Of a stretch of DNA of 64,000 nt, positions 11,903-22,929 are shown in pieces (the stretch's first letter is position 1; the number at the start of each line of letters is the position of its first letter). The DNA is from Lepas anatifera (lineage: Eukaryota; Arthropoda; Thecostraca; Lepadidae). The translations under genes were made by a program, and so were the position numbers. Location of the stretch: contig JAOTON010001606.1 in the NCBI GenBank assembly GCA_034440635.1, positions 1 to 64,000 on the forward strand. The letters are read 5' to 3'. The notes beneath the pieces are model-generated. The model saw only the letters and a list, made by a program, of their open reading frames with translations, had not been told where the DNA came from and ran no database searches.

Positions 11903-11963
11903 TACTGTAAAAACAATTTTTCTGATTTTCTTCTTGTTTGTTCATGCGTACTAATGGATGAAG

Positions 11964-12207
11964 CATAGTCGGATCCATGATTGCCGATCGGGGGGGGGGG
12001 TAACTTCCGGGGAGGGCACCATCCGGACCAGGGGGCGCCACCTTTGACCGGCAAAACCTATCAGATGGACGCTAAATCCTATCAGTGTGCGCCAAATTTT
12101 CGCATCCTGGGGGAGGGGATGGGACGCGACATTTTAGGGTTCACCGAGAGTTGATCAGAGAGGGGAGGGGGGCACGTGCCCCCTTTGCCCTCCTGGATCC
12201 TCCTATG
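11964..12207. mobile_element. 244-bp hAT MITE with perfect TSD
   Basis: The left end is CATAGTCGGATCCATGATTG and the right end, reversed, is CATAGGAGGATCCAGGAGGG. GGATGAAG at 11,956-11,963 and 12,208-12,215 is a perfect 8-bp TSD. The interior has GACCGGCAAAACCTATCAG and ATCCTGGGGGAGGGGATGGG, shared with the 241-bp element at 45,030-45,270. Confidence 0.85.
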
Positions 12208-12599
12208 GGATGAAGTAAATATTCTAAGGACAATTTCTTCTGGTTATCCCTCCGTCCGGGTAGTTGAGGGAAAGGGAATATTAGCCCCAAATATTTTTCT
12301 AATCTGACCGGCGTGCCAAACTGGAACCGGCTTGTCTCCAGCTCCCTGCAATGGTTCTCAATCCGTCGGATTTCCCTCTATTGGAGACCAGTTCCCCTGT
12401 TTTCTGACCAGCGGGACACGCTGTTCGCCGTTCGAAAATGTCTTTTGTGTCCTTTGCTGAAGGCCATTCTTGAAGGCTGACCGGTTTTCGTGCAAACCAA
12501 GAACCAGAAACCGGCCCAATAAAAAGCAGGGGTGGCTCTTCGAGATTATATGTTGTTAATCTCGAGATTAATGTGTCTCGAGATTAATTAATCGTTTAA

Positions 12600-13621
12600 C
12601 CCTCGCCCCACCGGGGGCCATCGATGGCCCCCTAAGGTTTTTCCGGGATAGCAGAAAGACGATGAGGCGCAGCACCGTGGTTGAGGGCTCTACCTCTCAC
12701 TGCATCATTTTCCCACCATCCCTGAAATTTTTTACCCCGGGTCACCCAAGGTCAGGTCACCAGACGAGTTCAACCAAGGTCACCTCACTTCAGCTTTAGA
12801 GCTCTGTAAGAGCTACATTTCGGAGTCGATCGATTTGAAACTTCCTACACTTTAATACCCCTCCAGGGTCTACAAGGTGTATATCCGGGATTTTTCGATT
12901 TCGTGCCCTGAGGTCAGGTCACGAGGTGACCTCTCCCATTGAAAAAGCATGGGAAAAGCTGTCTTATGATCTAAAAGTCACAAAAAACGATTGAAAATGC
13001 TCAGCTTGATCAGAAAAGCGTTTTTGGACACCCTTTCACGGATTCCAGGGGCCATATTTGCCCTTTGACATCCCCAAGGTCATCCAAGGTCACCAGGGGT
13101 CAAAAACAGTATTTTGACAATAACTTTGACCTGTATAAGCTAGAGCGCTGAAACAAACACCATCGTGTTTGTCTCGTCATTGGCTTTCATTTGATATACG
13201 GCAAGGTCACTTTCTGACCTTTCGTGACCTCAGGTCATACTAGGTCACGAGGTGACCTCTGGAGGTCAAACTACTGGCGGGAGGTCTTTACGTTTCCATA
13301 GCAGAAAAAGTACTGGCAATTTCCTATCAAATGTACTTTCCCACACCTCAATAGCTCTAAGGGCATAAGAGTTATGCCCAGTTTGCTTAAGCATTGCATA
13401 TTTGAGTGAAAATAGCCGATCTTGACCTAATTTGACCTCTGGAGGTCAAACCATTGACCTGAACACTAAAACATGTGAAGTAATTTCTTACTGAATTCAC
13501 GCGAGCTTTCTAGTGCACTTTGCAGATTTGCGCTAACGCCCATATTTTCGGAGTTAGAGGGGGGCCATCGATGGCCCCCGGTGGGGCGAAAGGTGGCGCC
13601 GGACCCCCGGTGGGGCGCGGG
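12600..13621. mobile_element. piggyBac-like non-autonomous element rich in AGGTCA
   Basis: TTAA at 12,596-12,599 is followed by CCCTCGCCCCACCGGGGGCC; the right end, reversed, is CCCGCGCCCCACCGGGGG after TTAA at 13,622-13,625. CC(C/T)T next to TTAA is the piggyBac hallmark. GGGGGCCATCGATGGCCCCC palindromes sit near both ends. The interior contains well over a dozen AGGTCA/TGACCT hexamers, many in close pairs. No transposase frame is present. Confidence 0.7.
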
Positions 13622-13625
13622 TTAA

Positions 13626-14196
13626 CATGCGCATTGACGGGAGGCGGGTACCCGCCCCCCCGTCTGGTCTTCCGGATAGAACATAAAAACAGCGGCGCGT
13701 AGCGCCGCCGCACTTGTATCCATACGCGTATATTAACAGTAAAAACGCAGCACATGGTAAAACATACACTCCTAACACTAGGCAAAGAAAACTAGGCAGG
13801 GGCGCCGCCACGGAAATTAAGCCATCACACATTTATTAGGTAGGTACTTAACACACTCAGGTTAAAAATAAACTCGGGTTAAAAAACTTGACATACCCTC
13901 TCTCATCATTTTTACAACTTTTGTCAAAATTTTAAGGTTAGGTCATCTCAGGTCAGGTCACCAGTACAGGTCAAGTGACCTGACCTCAAAGTTTAAGACA
14001 AAATAAGTCGGAACAAAGTAAACTCATCCGATTGAAGTGACCTGACAAAATGGTTAAAATATTTCGATGGAGAAGCGTATGGGCTACCCAAAGCCGTTTA
14101 CCATTTTTCACTACCTACCGTGGTTCTGGAGATTTTAGGGGGTACCCGCGCCCCCTGTCAAAGCGAAGGTGGCTCAGAGCCCCGTCAATGCGCGTG
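13626..14196. mobile_element. TTAA-flanked element of the CACGCGCATTGACGG family, copy 2
   Basis: It starts ATGCGCATTGACGGGAGG after TTAA at 13,622-13,625 and ends CCCCGTCAATGCGCG-TG before TTAA at 14,197-14,200. It shares its left TTAA with the piggyBac-like element on its left. The interior carries GGCGGGTACCCGCC and AGGTCA-rich sequence. Confidence 0.7.
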
Positions 14197-14246
14197 TTAA
14201 TCTGGTAAAACAACGAGATAAAACGTTAATCCGTACGAGATAAAAC

Positions 14247-14626
14247 GTGTTCGAGATTAAATGTGGCGGTCTCCCAGGGCGGACCACCCTGAAAGACCGC
14301 CTGGGCCTTTCACGGCAGGAGAGTGTGGAGGTGGAGCGCCTGCGCACTGGCCACTCCCTTCTCCTGTGCAGCTACCGAAAGAGGATCGGCCTGGACCCGG
14401 AGGCCACGTTACAGGAATGCGACGATGGAGAGGACGAGATCCTCCACCACTTTCTGACCCGGTGCCCTGCGTGCGCTGACCTGCGCTGGGACATATTTGG
14501 ACGGGACGACCCGCCCATCCGGGAGGCGCTGGTGGACCCACGACGGCTGGCGATGTTCCTGCGGCGGTTGGGGCGCCTGCAGGGCGCCCCCTCCCATATG
14601 GCCGGAACATTCAATCAATCAATCAG
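14247..14626 (+). pseudogene. 3' end of an RNase H-type LINE
   Basis: The frame at 14,261-14,600 encodes about 115 residues with LKDRLGLSRQE, VERLRTGHSLL, then ILHHFLTRCPAC, the region around the C-terminal zinc-binding motif of I/R1-group LINEs. It is GC-rich, unlike its surroundings. It ends in a short (AATC)n tail at about 14,608-14,624, typical of a LINE 3' end. The reverse transcriptase and RNase H parts are absent. It is comparable to the C-terminal part of the minus-strand copy at 46,562-47,895 but of a different family. Confidence 0.6.
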
Positions 14627-16469
14627 ATTAAATGTGTCCGTCGACATCTAAATCTTTGATATAATTGTAATTCTTTGGTCTCCGGAGAATATAAAAACAC
14701 GTAGCCTAGAGAACCGGAGAATAGCTGAATGTGATACGGAAGAATAACTCTTGATATGCGTCAGAACTGGGGAACCAGAGAGCAGCCACCACGATCCTTG
14801 GATGAACTAACAAAAGTGTGGAACGCACCACGAACCCAAACCTGATCACTTTTTGTTTCAGGGGGAACGTTTGTTGTGTGTTGCAGGTTGGAGATGGACT
14901 GGCCACCTCACTCCTCTGTCTGTGGTGGTAGCTCTTTCTAATTTTTTTCGTATATAGATATACAAGATTTAAGAATACATTGTTTTTTACTTCAAGTTGA
15001 GTTAGTTTCTGATCAGGGCACATCAAGAAAATATACCTCAAAATTATAGCCTGGAACAGTTCGTATTAAATAAAAAGGATTCTATAATTAATCTTAACAT
15101 TGGTAGTCACAGAGTCTAAACCTAAGAAGACGCATCGCAGCTTTAAGACAAGCAAGCTGCTAGCCTCATGAGTGACATTTGTTTATGAAAATGATAAGCG
15201 TTTATTTTTAATACTTCGGAGTTCGGAAACGGTCCTTTCTCATAATAGAACAAACAATTCCAGAAGCACTTCATATAACATCATATCATTATATAAAATA
15301 GTATATTAACCGTTATTTTTATTAGATTGTTTATTAGATTATCTACGTTGATAAGATATTTCATGACCAGCCTCCTCGAATCATAGTTCCAAAATGGGGC
15401 TAATACACTGATAAATATTCAGGTACATCCCTTCACCAAAATTCTCATAATATAATAGGTGAACACATACATTTTTAGTCAGAGTGCTAGGATAACCTCG
15501 AATCGAGTTCCAATATTTGAATGTTCCAGTACTGAACTGCATTATTCCAGCATTCGATTTCCAAATCAGATCTAAATTTCAAGCCTTGGTCACACTATGA
15601 CCAAAAGTTTTCGCTTATTGTATTATGAGGATTCTGACGAGGGGCTGTGCCCGAATATGTGATCACAGTGTGATCACAGGCTCCATTTTGCGTCAAGAAT
15701 TCGAGAGGCAAAGCCATGAAACATCTTACCAATTTATAATGATGCTCCTCGGCTACGCAATGCAAAATTCATCTACTTTTAAAAACCAACAGATATCAGT
15801 TGATCAATGAGGCTTATATTCAATCTCACAAAAACATGAGAAAATATAACCTACCAGGAAATTACAAGCGAGTGATAACCCTCGGCAGTTGAGAAACGCG
15901 TGCAACAATCAGGTCTGCGAGTCCCCAACGAGCAGTCTTCCGAGTGCAACGTGGACTAGAGGATATAACTCAGTACGTCAGTGACGGATCCAGGCCAATG
16001 TTTTTTGTGGGGGGAGGGGAGGACAGGGTCCAAAATCGTGAATACACACTTTTTTAAAGGTCGGTGAAAATCGCAGGGTTTGGGAGGAAAGTAAATTTTC
16101 CCTGAAGCCACCAGTGGGTATGCAGCTCCTAGCTTCCAGTCCTTGAAGTGCACTCTAAGAAGGCTGGGAGCGAACCAAATACTGAGTGTACATCAAAAGC
16201 ATAACAGATTTTGCATCTGTCCACAATAAAAGCTACACGGTTTGATAAAATGTTCACCGCAATAGTCTGAGCACAGAGGTGTCACTTATTATTTTCGCCG
16301 ACTTTCGCACGTGCGACCACCAACAAAATCTGACCACTTGATTTTTTACTATAAAGACCCTTTGCATTACCAGTTTTCTTACCTTTAGGCTAAAAAATAC
16401 TTTTAATGGCATGTTTTACTGAGGTCCTCAGAGGATTTGCCTTAATATACCGCGATAAACACCACTTAC
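14627..16469. other. Long non-coding stretch
   Basis: AT-rich sequence with no convincing frame. A single hAT-like terminus, CAGTGACGGATCCAGGCC, occurs at 15,979; its partner was not found. Confidence 0.5.
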
Positions 16470-16658
16470 GCACATACATGAACGTATACTGCGGGCACAC
16501 AGGCAGACGACCGAGGTGCACTCAGGCAGGTTCGTGTTCAATGCAGAAAACTGCTGACTGTGGTACTCTGCCAACTCTGGGGTTCCATTGCTCGTCCTCT
16601 GAAGCTTGTCTTCCAGCAGCAGGCGTAATTTGCGATAGTCACTGTCGAGGGGCAGCAC
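16470..16658 (-). CDS. Candidate internal exon of an unidentified gene
   Basis: Read on the minus strand, AAATAATCAG provides a 3' splice site and GTAAGT a 5' splice site around exactly 189 bp, 63 codons in phase 0. The translation begins VLPLDSDYRKLRLLLEDKLQ, continues ELAEYHSQQFSALNTN, and ends in a Cys-rich stretch with VVCLCAR. The first half is hydrophilic and could be helical. I do not recognise the family. The neighbouring exons were not found within 2 kb. It could be a chance frame, but balanced composition and both consensus splice sites favour a real exon. Confidence 0.3.
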
Positions 16659-16828
16659 CTGATTATTTCTGTTTTGCGTTCAGCTTGCTGGGGTAGGCTC
16701 TTCTTAAATTTGAAGATATTTTCACAGCAGGAACAAATGGGACCAAATAAAGGGTACAAACAAAATATCACAAGCCCACAATGAAAGCAAACAAGACATC
16801 ACTGAATCTTGTTTTAAACATATGCATA

Positions 16829-16850
16829 AATATATATATATATATATATT
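16829..16850. repeat. (AT)n microsatellite
   Basis: About ten uninterrupted TA units. Confidence 0.8.
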
Positions 16851-17361
16851 CAAGAACAAAGACATCCCCAAAGACGATCTATAGTCTAGATCATGGGTTT
16901 GTGGAGGGGTCAGGTGGAACCATGCAAATTCATGCTTTTTATAAATTACAATACATTATTTCAACACTGGCCCACAATATAAAACAAATATTCCAAATTT
17001 CAGGTCTATGGGAGAATCGGTCTGATTGGGTTCATCCCATTCAAACTAACAAACAAAATGATCATACACAAGCTGGTCCATTGGGACGACAGCTAGATGA
17101 TACACAGCAGCTACAAAAGACAGGTTTTCTAGTAAACAAATTTTTTCTTTGAAGTGACCCGCCTAATCTTTCATATATTCTTCCAGGAAAACACAAAAAT
17201 TGCATCACCCAAGACTGCCCCCCTGTCATTCCTACATGACTATCCATACTCTTTGTTCACAATTATATTGTTGTATTGGGTACACTCCTAGTGTTTCAAA
17301 TCATAATACATCTTATCCTAGTTTTCCTTCAGTTCATTTTTAATATCAATTATAAAAAGCA

Positions 17362-17462
17362 TGCAGATGGGCATTTTCAGAGGGCAGATGGATGAATTCA
17401 TCTGCAGATGGGCATGAATGCAGATGGGCATTTTCCGAGGGCAGATGGATGAATTCATGCTA
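17362..17462. repeat. GCAGATGGGCATTTTC short tandem repeat
   Basis: The segment GCAGATGGGCATTTTC plus GAGGGCAGATGGATGAATTC occurs twice, separated by a short partial unit. Confidence 0.7.
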
Positions 17463-18215
17463 CAGTCACTTTCATGTCTGGAAACAAACAGTAGCACTTG
17501 AAATATGAGTAAATGGATCTGATAAGTAGATAGGATTACACCGACTTCTATGTACTGTATGGTACCAAAATAAATGGAAAATCTGTTTCAATCTGTAAAA
17601 TTAATCAAAAACAAAATTAATCAAAAAACATTTTCATACTTAAAAGAAGGTAAGCTAAGCAGCAAATGCACTAGCATGCAGACATTGTGCAGAGCCAGTA
17701 TTTGTAACAGGTAGAAATTTGTAATTCAAATTACAAGCTTGATATAGACTTTTACTAGAGTGCACAAATATTGTAAATATAAAGTTAGACCAAAAAGAGA
17801 GGGAATATGGGCAATTCAAAAATAATATGCTTAAATAATCATTGGAGAATTGCCATCACCAAATAATTTTCACCTATTTTGACACACAAGTTCACCTGTG
17901 CAACAATAAAATGAGGACTTTTTGGCATTGACACTGCTCATAAGCCTTGTTCCGTCTGCCAGCACAGCCTTGTCCGCAAGCCCTCGAGCCTCTCCTCTAG
18001 AAAAGAAATACCACAACCGTCTCTAGTATGTGCTATGGCTAATCAGACAAAAATGAACCAGAATACTTATCTACCAATCACAAAAAAGTATGCTACCACT
18101 GTTGTGCTGTTACTGTTTTTCCAGCAGCACCACAGCAGGTAGCCAGCCTGTAAATCTAAGATTGGTTCTAAGATTGGTTCTCAGGGAGAGGCTATAGCCA
18201 TGTGACAGACTCAAT

Positions 18216-18574
18216 CCAGTGTGCAAAGTATGGCATTTTCAACAAGATCTCGTCAGGGTGAGTGTCCTAGGAGACAAGAGTGAGTGGTGTGAAGTTCATC
18301 AACCTGGTGTGAATTTCCCAGACTGGTGCAAGGAAGGTGACACTGAAAACCAAACAAATAATGGCTGAATGGTTATAAAGACACAGGAGGGGACCTTATA
18401 ACAAGTATTTAACTAACTAATACAAGAGGTAGCATTGCATTGTGTGGGTAGGAAAGGGTGCATTTTTCTCTATGGTATATAGCAGTTTGGTGTGAATTTT
18501 TGGTGTCTGGTAGTGCAATGATTTTAGGTGGCTGGTGTGACTCGTCTAGCCTGCTGCCATACTTTGCAGACTGG
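18216..18574. mobile_element. 359-bp hAT-like MITE (CCAGTGTGC family) with perfect TSD
   Basis: The left end is CCAGTGTGCAAAGTATGGCA; the right end, reversed, is CCAGTCTGCAAAGTATGGCA. GACTCAAT at 18,208-18,215 and 18,575-18,582 is a perfect 8-bp TSD. Complete relatives are at 25,402, 53,312 and 62,679, partial ones near 42,780 and 53,012. Confidence 0.85.
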
Positions 18575-18919
18575 GACTCAATGCTGCTCGCTGATTGGTG
18601 TTGACAGACGAAATGAGACCACAGCTATAACAGTGGGCCAAAATGAATAGTTATCAATTAAGCATACAATTTTCTTTTTGGCAACTTCATGAACCTAATT
18701 AATGCAGAACAGAAACATTAAATGCATTGCCCATACTTGATAGGATTAGTGTTTGACTAACTCACTACACTCACTACACAAAACCTCAATAAGCATTGGT
18801 GGCCAGCAAAGATGGATGGCAAAAATTCAAATTGTTTCATTAACTTTTCACGCATAGATTTTTACCTCTAAGAAAATCTCAATTGACCACATCAAAGGCT
18901 CAAAATATTCTACGTGCAG

Positions 18920-19136
18920 ATTACCGACGATATGTTGATCCACGAGAACGGAGAGCCGACAATCTCCTTGTCCGAAAAACCACCCAAAGCTTTCTTCATG
19001 CCTCAAAGGAGGCTCTTCTGGATCGCGCTACCCGTATCTTTTTATTGTATCATTTTAGCTGCAATGCAATCATGCAATAACGAACACTTATTAATTATAA
19101 TCTTTAGGGTATTCGGGCCTGACCGCAGCGCTAATT
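18920..19136 (+). CDS. Candidate exon encoding a membrane segment
   Basis: A frame opening just after TACGTGCAG (possible 3' splice site) reads ITDDMLIHENGEPTISLSEK, then PPKAFFMPQRRLFWIALPVS, then FYCIILAAM. The stretch FWIALPVSFYCIILAAM is hydrophobic and preceded by Arg residues, so it looks like a short cytosolic tail plus membrane anchor. I cannot assign a family, and no downstream exon was found. A chance frame is possible. Confidence 0.2.
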
Positions 19137-19689
19137 AGTGTTATAGAATTTGTATTCATATCTTCGCGTTTGCCGCGGTTTTTGAAATGGTGAATATTGA
19201 TAGTTCATCGGTGGCCATGATGACATCACATTGATGTAAGATAAGCCCACGTGACCAGATCCTATAAGGACTGGGCTTCTAATTGGTTGATGGTATTTCT
19301 TTAAAGTCCTATACATGCGTTCGCGGCCTACGTCACTTTTTTATACGAAATCACAATTGCGCGCCATTTTTGTAGACAGAAATTACTGGAGTGATAGAAA
19401 TATACCGGGAGCACTGCCTTTCCTAGGGTGAAGCTGTGGTTATTTCTGTGTTGTTGGTCGTAGAGGAGGTGTTTGGCAGTGGTGAAATAGTTTGTTTCCA
19501 TTAAGAGTAGGCAATTATTTCCGCAAGAGAGTGGGTTTATCTTTAAAGCAGTTCTCATCACCGATGTGATATATCTCAATAAGTTATCAGTGAAAATATT
19601 CATTGTCCTCGTGCGGTGAGGCACTTCCTATATTACTAGGTACCTATATTACTTTTTCAAAAGTCACGACAGTAGTTTATCACTTGAGG

Positions 19690-21760
19690 ATGGTGGACAA
19701 GCACTACATTGAACCTTTAAGTGAAGCTGACTCGAGAAGATATGCGGAGAAGCTAACAGTGTTTGGCCACAGACTTCCTGACCCGTACTATGCTGTGAAG
19801 AAAGATGAGTGGAAGAGAGATTTAGCAGACCTCCCAAGTGTCACCTTTCCTGACCTTTATGTGTACTGTGTGCACAAGAAGGGAGTCTACACTAATGAGG
19901 AGGTACGAGCTTTTCGCTCTCTTGAAGCACACAACTACTTTACAAGTGGGTTCGTGCAGGAAATTCAAACCAAGAAATTTGAAATATCGACTCCAGAGAA
20001 GAAGAGTGCAGAAGTTGTCTTCATGAAGACAGGTGTTCTACCCAGCCAGAGAGTTGGCCAGAAGGCTAAGCCATATGCAGTCTGGTGTCTTTGCCATTCA
20101 AGTGGCGAAATCATCTCTGCTCACTGCACTTGCATGGCTGGGTAAGGGTAAATTTGTTGATTGCTGACTTCTAACTAATAGAACCATGTGACGGACACTG
20201 CACACCATGCACACATACACACACACACTTGCATCCATGAATTTTTTCAAAGTTTCATACTTTGCAGACTGTGGTGTTTTTCTTGCTAGTTTGGTGCTGA
20301 TCCTAAGTAGTTGGTGGTTAGATTATTCTGTATATATTGTGTGATACCTCTGGTCTGCTCCCATTTTTTGCTGGCTTAAAAGCACATCTCTAGGCAATAC
20401 TCACAAATTAAACCACATGTGGCTAAAAGATGCTGTCTAAAAAATTTCAGATGTAATATATATTTTTCAAATTATGAGCCAGTGGTATAAATGATTTGGC
20501 CAACTGGTGCACACCCTCTTTTCCATAGAAGCTCTGAATGTTCAGTTATGATTCGCTGCTTTTTCACTATTCCGAGCTTGTACATCTCAGTGTTTTGAGC
20601 CCACTTTTTATTTGATGGCATGGCTTTATAACACAACTTGAATAAGAATTTCTATCTCTGTTGCAGATTGGATGAAACATGCAGCCATGTTGTGGCAGTG
20701 CTATTCAAGGCCCAGTTTGCGGTGCTGCTGGGCCTCAACCGAAAAATCTGCCACCAGCACAGCTTGCCAGTGGAATATGCAGTTCCGCAAGTCAGTGAAG
20801 GCTGCAAAGGTGAAGGACATCCAGCTAGCACCAAAGAAAAGGAAGCAAGCACATGATGGGACACTACTTGATGTTCATACCAAGAAGCAAATTGATGAAG
20901 AGGCCATAAAGTTTGGCAAGGAAAACAACTGTGCTTTCATGCTATGTGTTGATGAGCTGCATGATCAACAAGCTAAAGGCCAGATTCCCTACACCATTAT
21001 GAAAATCTGTGACATTTCCAGATTGTCTCAGCCGGGTAAGGTGTCAGCATTTTACTGTGAGGTGTTTGTCAACAAGCTCCCTCAAATGTTTATGCAGCAG
21101 GAGCTCGATGAACTAGAGAAAAGGACAAGGAGCCAGAGCAAATGTAAGCTGTGGTTTGACCACAGGCAGGGTAGGGTGACCGCTAGCACTTTTGGTGAAG
21201 TTCTTGCGTGCAGAGAATCGGGGCGTGACGGATCGGGACTGGCTTCTAGGATTTGTGAGCGGGCTCATTTTACTAGGGGGAAGATGCCAGAGGCTATGCG
21301 GTGGGGGAAGGATAACGAGGAGCAGGCAACAAAGTATGTGATGGAGCACCTTGGAAAGGAGCATGATAACCTGGAGTTTCACCATGTTGGCCTTCTGGTA
21401 AAAAAGGATGTGCCTTATCTTGGGGCTAGCCCTGATGGTGTGATCACCTGTACTTGCCCCTCGTGTCCCACCAAACGCCTCCTCGAGGTGAAGTGCCCGT
21501 TTAGCATCAGAAGCAGAGCCCCAACATTAGCACAATATCTGACAAAGGATGGGCACCTTGATCAGAGACATCACTACTACGCCCAAGTGCAGGGGCAGCT
21601 GGCTCTCGCAGGTGTTAGAGAATGTGTGTTTGCTGTGTACACACTGAAGGGTCTGCATCTGTGCTCGGTTTTCCTGGATGAACCCTATGTGGAAAAGATG
21701 ATGTCCGAGCTCCATGCTTTCTTCGTAGGAGCAGTTCTGCCCCTATTATTAACGAAATAA
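19690..21760 (+). CDS. SWIM zinc-finger / YqaJ-type nuclease of an ISL2EU-like transposon (one frameshift)
   Basis: Two exons, 19,690-20,141 and 20,667-21,760, joined by a GT-AG intron that restores the SWIM finger across the junction (CTC then MAGLDET then CSH). The start at 19,690 gives MVDKHYIEPLSEADSRRYAE, the usual opening of this family. Exon 2 carries a YqaJ/lambda-exonuclease-like domain: RVTASTFGEVL, MRWGKDNEEQA (about 21,295), YLGASPDG (21,417-21,440), LEVKCP (21,482-21,499) and QVQGQLALAG (about 21,583-21,612). These supply the expected acidic, ExK and Gln residues. YqaJ nucleases cut or resect DNA; here the protein probably assists transposition. The frame slips by one base at the A run 20,742-20,746. 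Upstream it reads HVVAVLFKAQFAVLLGLN and downstream TACQWNMQFRKSVK in another frame. An AATAAA lies at about 22,094. The gene converges on the transposase at 22,930-26,142. Confidence 0.85.
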
Positions 21761-22169
21761 GGAGGATGGAGGTGCCAACTGGACTGCACATGAAACTATG
21801 CTGTATGATGCTTGGGAAATGTGAAGGAAGTTGTGATGTTGATAATGAGATTGAGGTGGAGGTCCTTGTATAATCAACCATGCAACTAGGTTATGGAACA
21901 TTATTGAGCATGTGCACACAATCAGAAGTTAAACTCCGTTTGTGAATTCTCTGTACAGTTTTGATGATTTTCTTACATGCGCCGAATAGGGAAATGTAAA
22001 TATTGAAAAATGCATTGTTCATATCTGGTTATCTCATGACGTCAACGGTGTAGGGTCAGCGCACTAGCCCATCATTTCTCCTGTTCCTTAATGTAAATAA
22101 ACAAGTGTCATACCAAGCAGAGTTCTGTCTTGGCTAGATGTGTCGTCCTTTAATGTTTTTTTTTAACCT

Positions 22170-22246
22170 CTCCTTTGTTATGGGCGCAAAATGACCTTAG
22201 TAGTCGGCGCGCCCCTAAACACCAATAATGATGATGATGATGATAG
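22170..22246 (+). repeat. SINE 3' tail fragment
   Basis: GTCGGCGCGCCCCTAAACAC followed by CAATAATGATGATGATGATG resembles the 3' end of the SINE at 41,850 (GTCGTTAAACCCC then CAACAATTATTATTAT). Confidence 0.45.
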
Positions 22247-22929
22247 ATGTGTCGTCCACGCGCTGGAGGGAGGGTTACCTGACTATTTCTGCAGAATTCA
22301 TTTTTCAACGCCAATAGATTAATGTAGTTTCACCGGGAGTCGCTAGACTACTGGAAAACTATCGACATGATCGGAAAAACATAGCTTTAAAAAAGTATGT
22401 ACCAAAAATCAGTATCCAAGATATGCTTTTCGATATTATAATTGCTATGATGACTTTATTTCAGTCCAATAAGAGCTCGCAGCAAAAGAAATACTCCGTG
22501 CTGTAACTGTATCCCGCACAAGATCTTCACGAATCTCAATTATTTTCGAACAGCATACGTGTTAGCATACGTGTTCTACGACATCATTACGACCAACAAC
22601 GCATATTACGCCATACGGATAAGACCAGCGCGTGGTTTGAAGTCTGATCAGAATGCAGTTGGATCTTAGAAAACAAATAGAAATGAACAGATATAATGGC
22701 CCGAGTTCGAGGCAACAGTGACCACTTTGAAATCATCCCAAATGCGGTCATACCGCGCTGAGAATCCACACTTCAAGAAGGGAAGCCGACAGAGCGCAAC
22801 AGAACACAAAGCACTATCGTTCAGTGAGAGCATATGAGGCAAAATGATATGCATGACATTATTGTATGTTTCATGGCAAAGCCCTGTGGATTAGACAAAA
22901 AGGTCAACGGCGGAGCAAATACTCAACTT

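Noticed and set aside
14257..14618. Minus-strand frames opposite the LINE 3' fragment
   Set aside because: GC-rich shadows of the plus-strand zinc-motif region.
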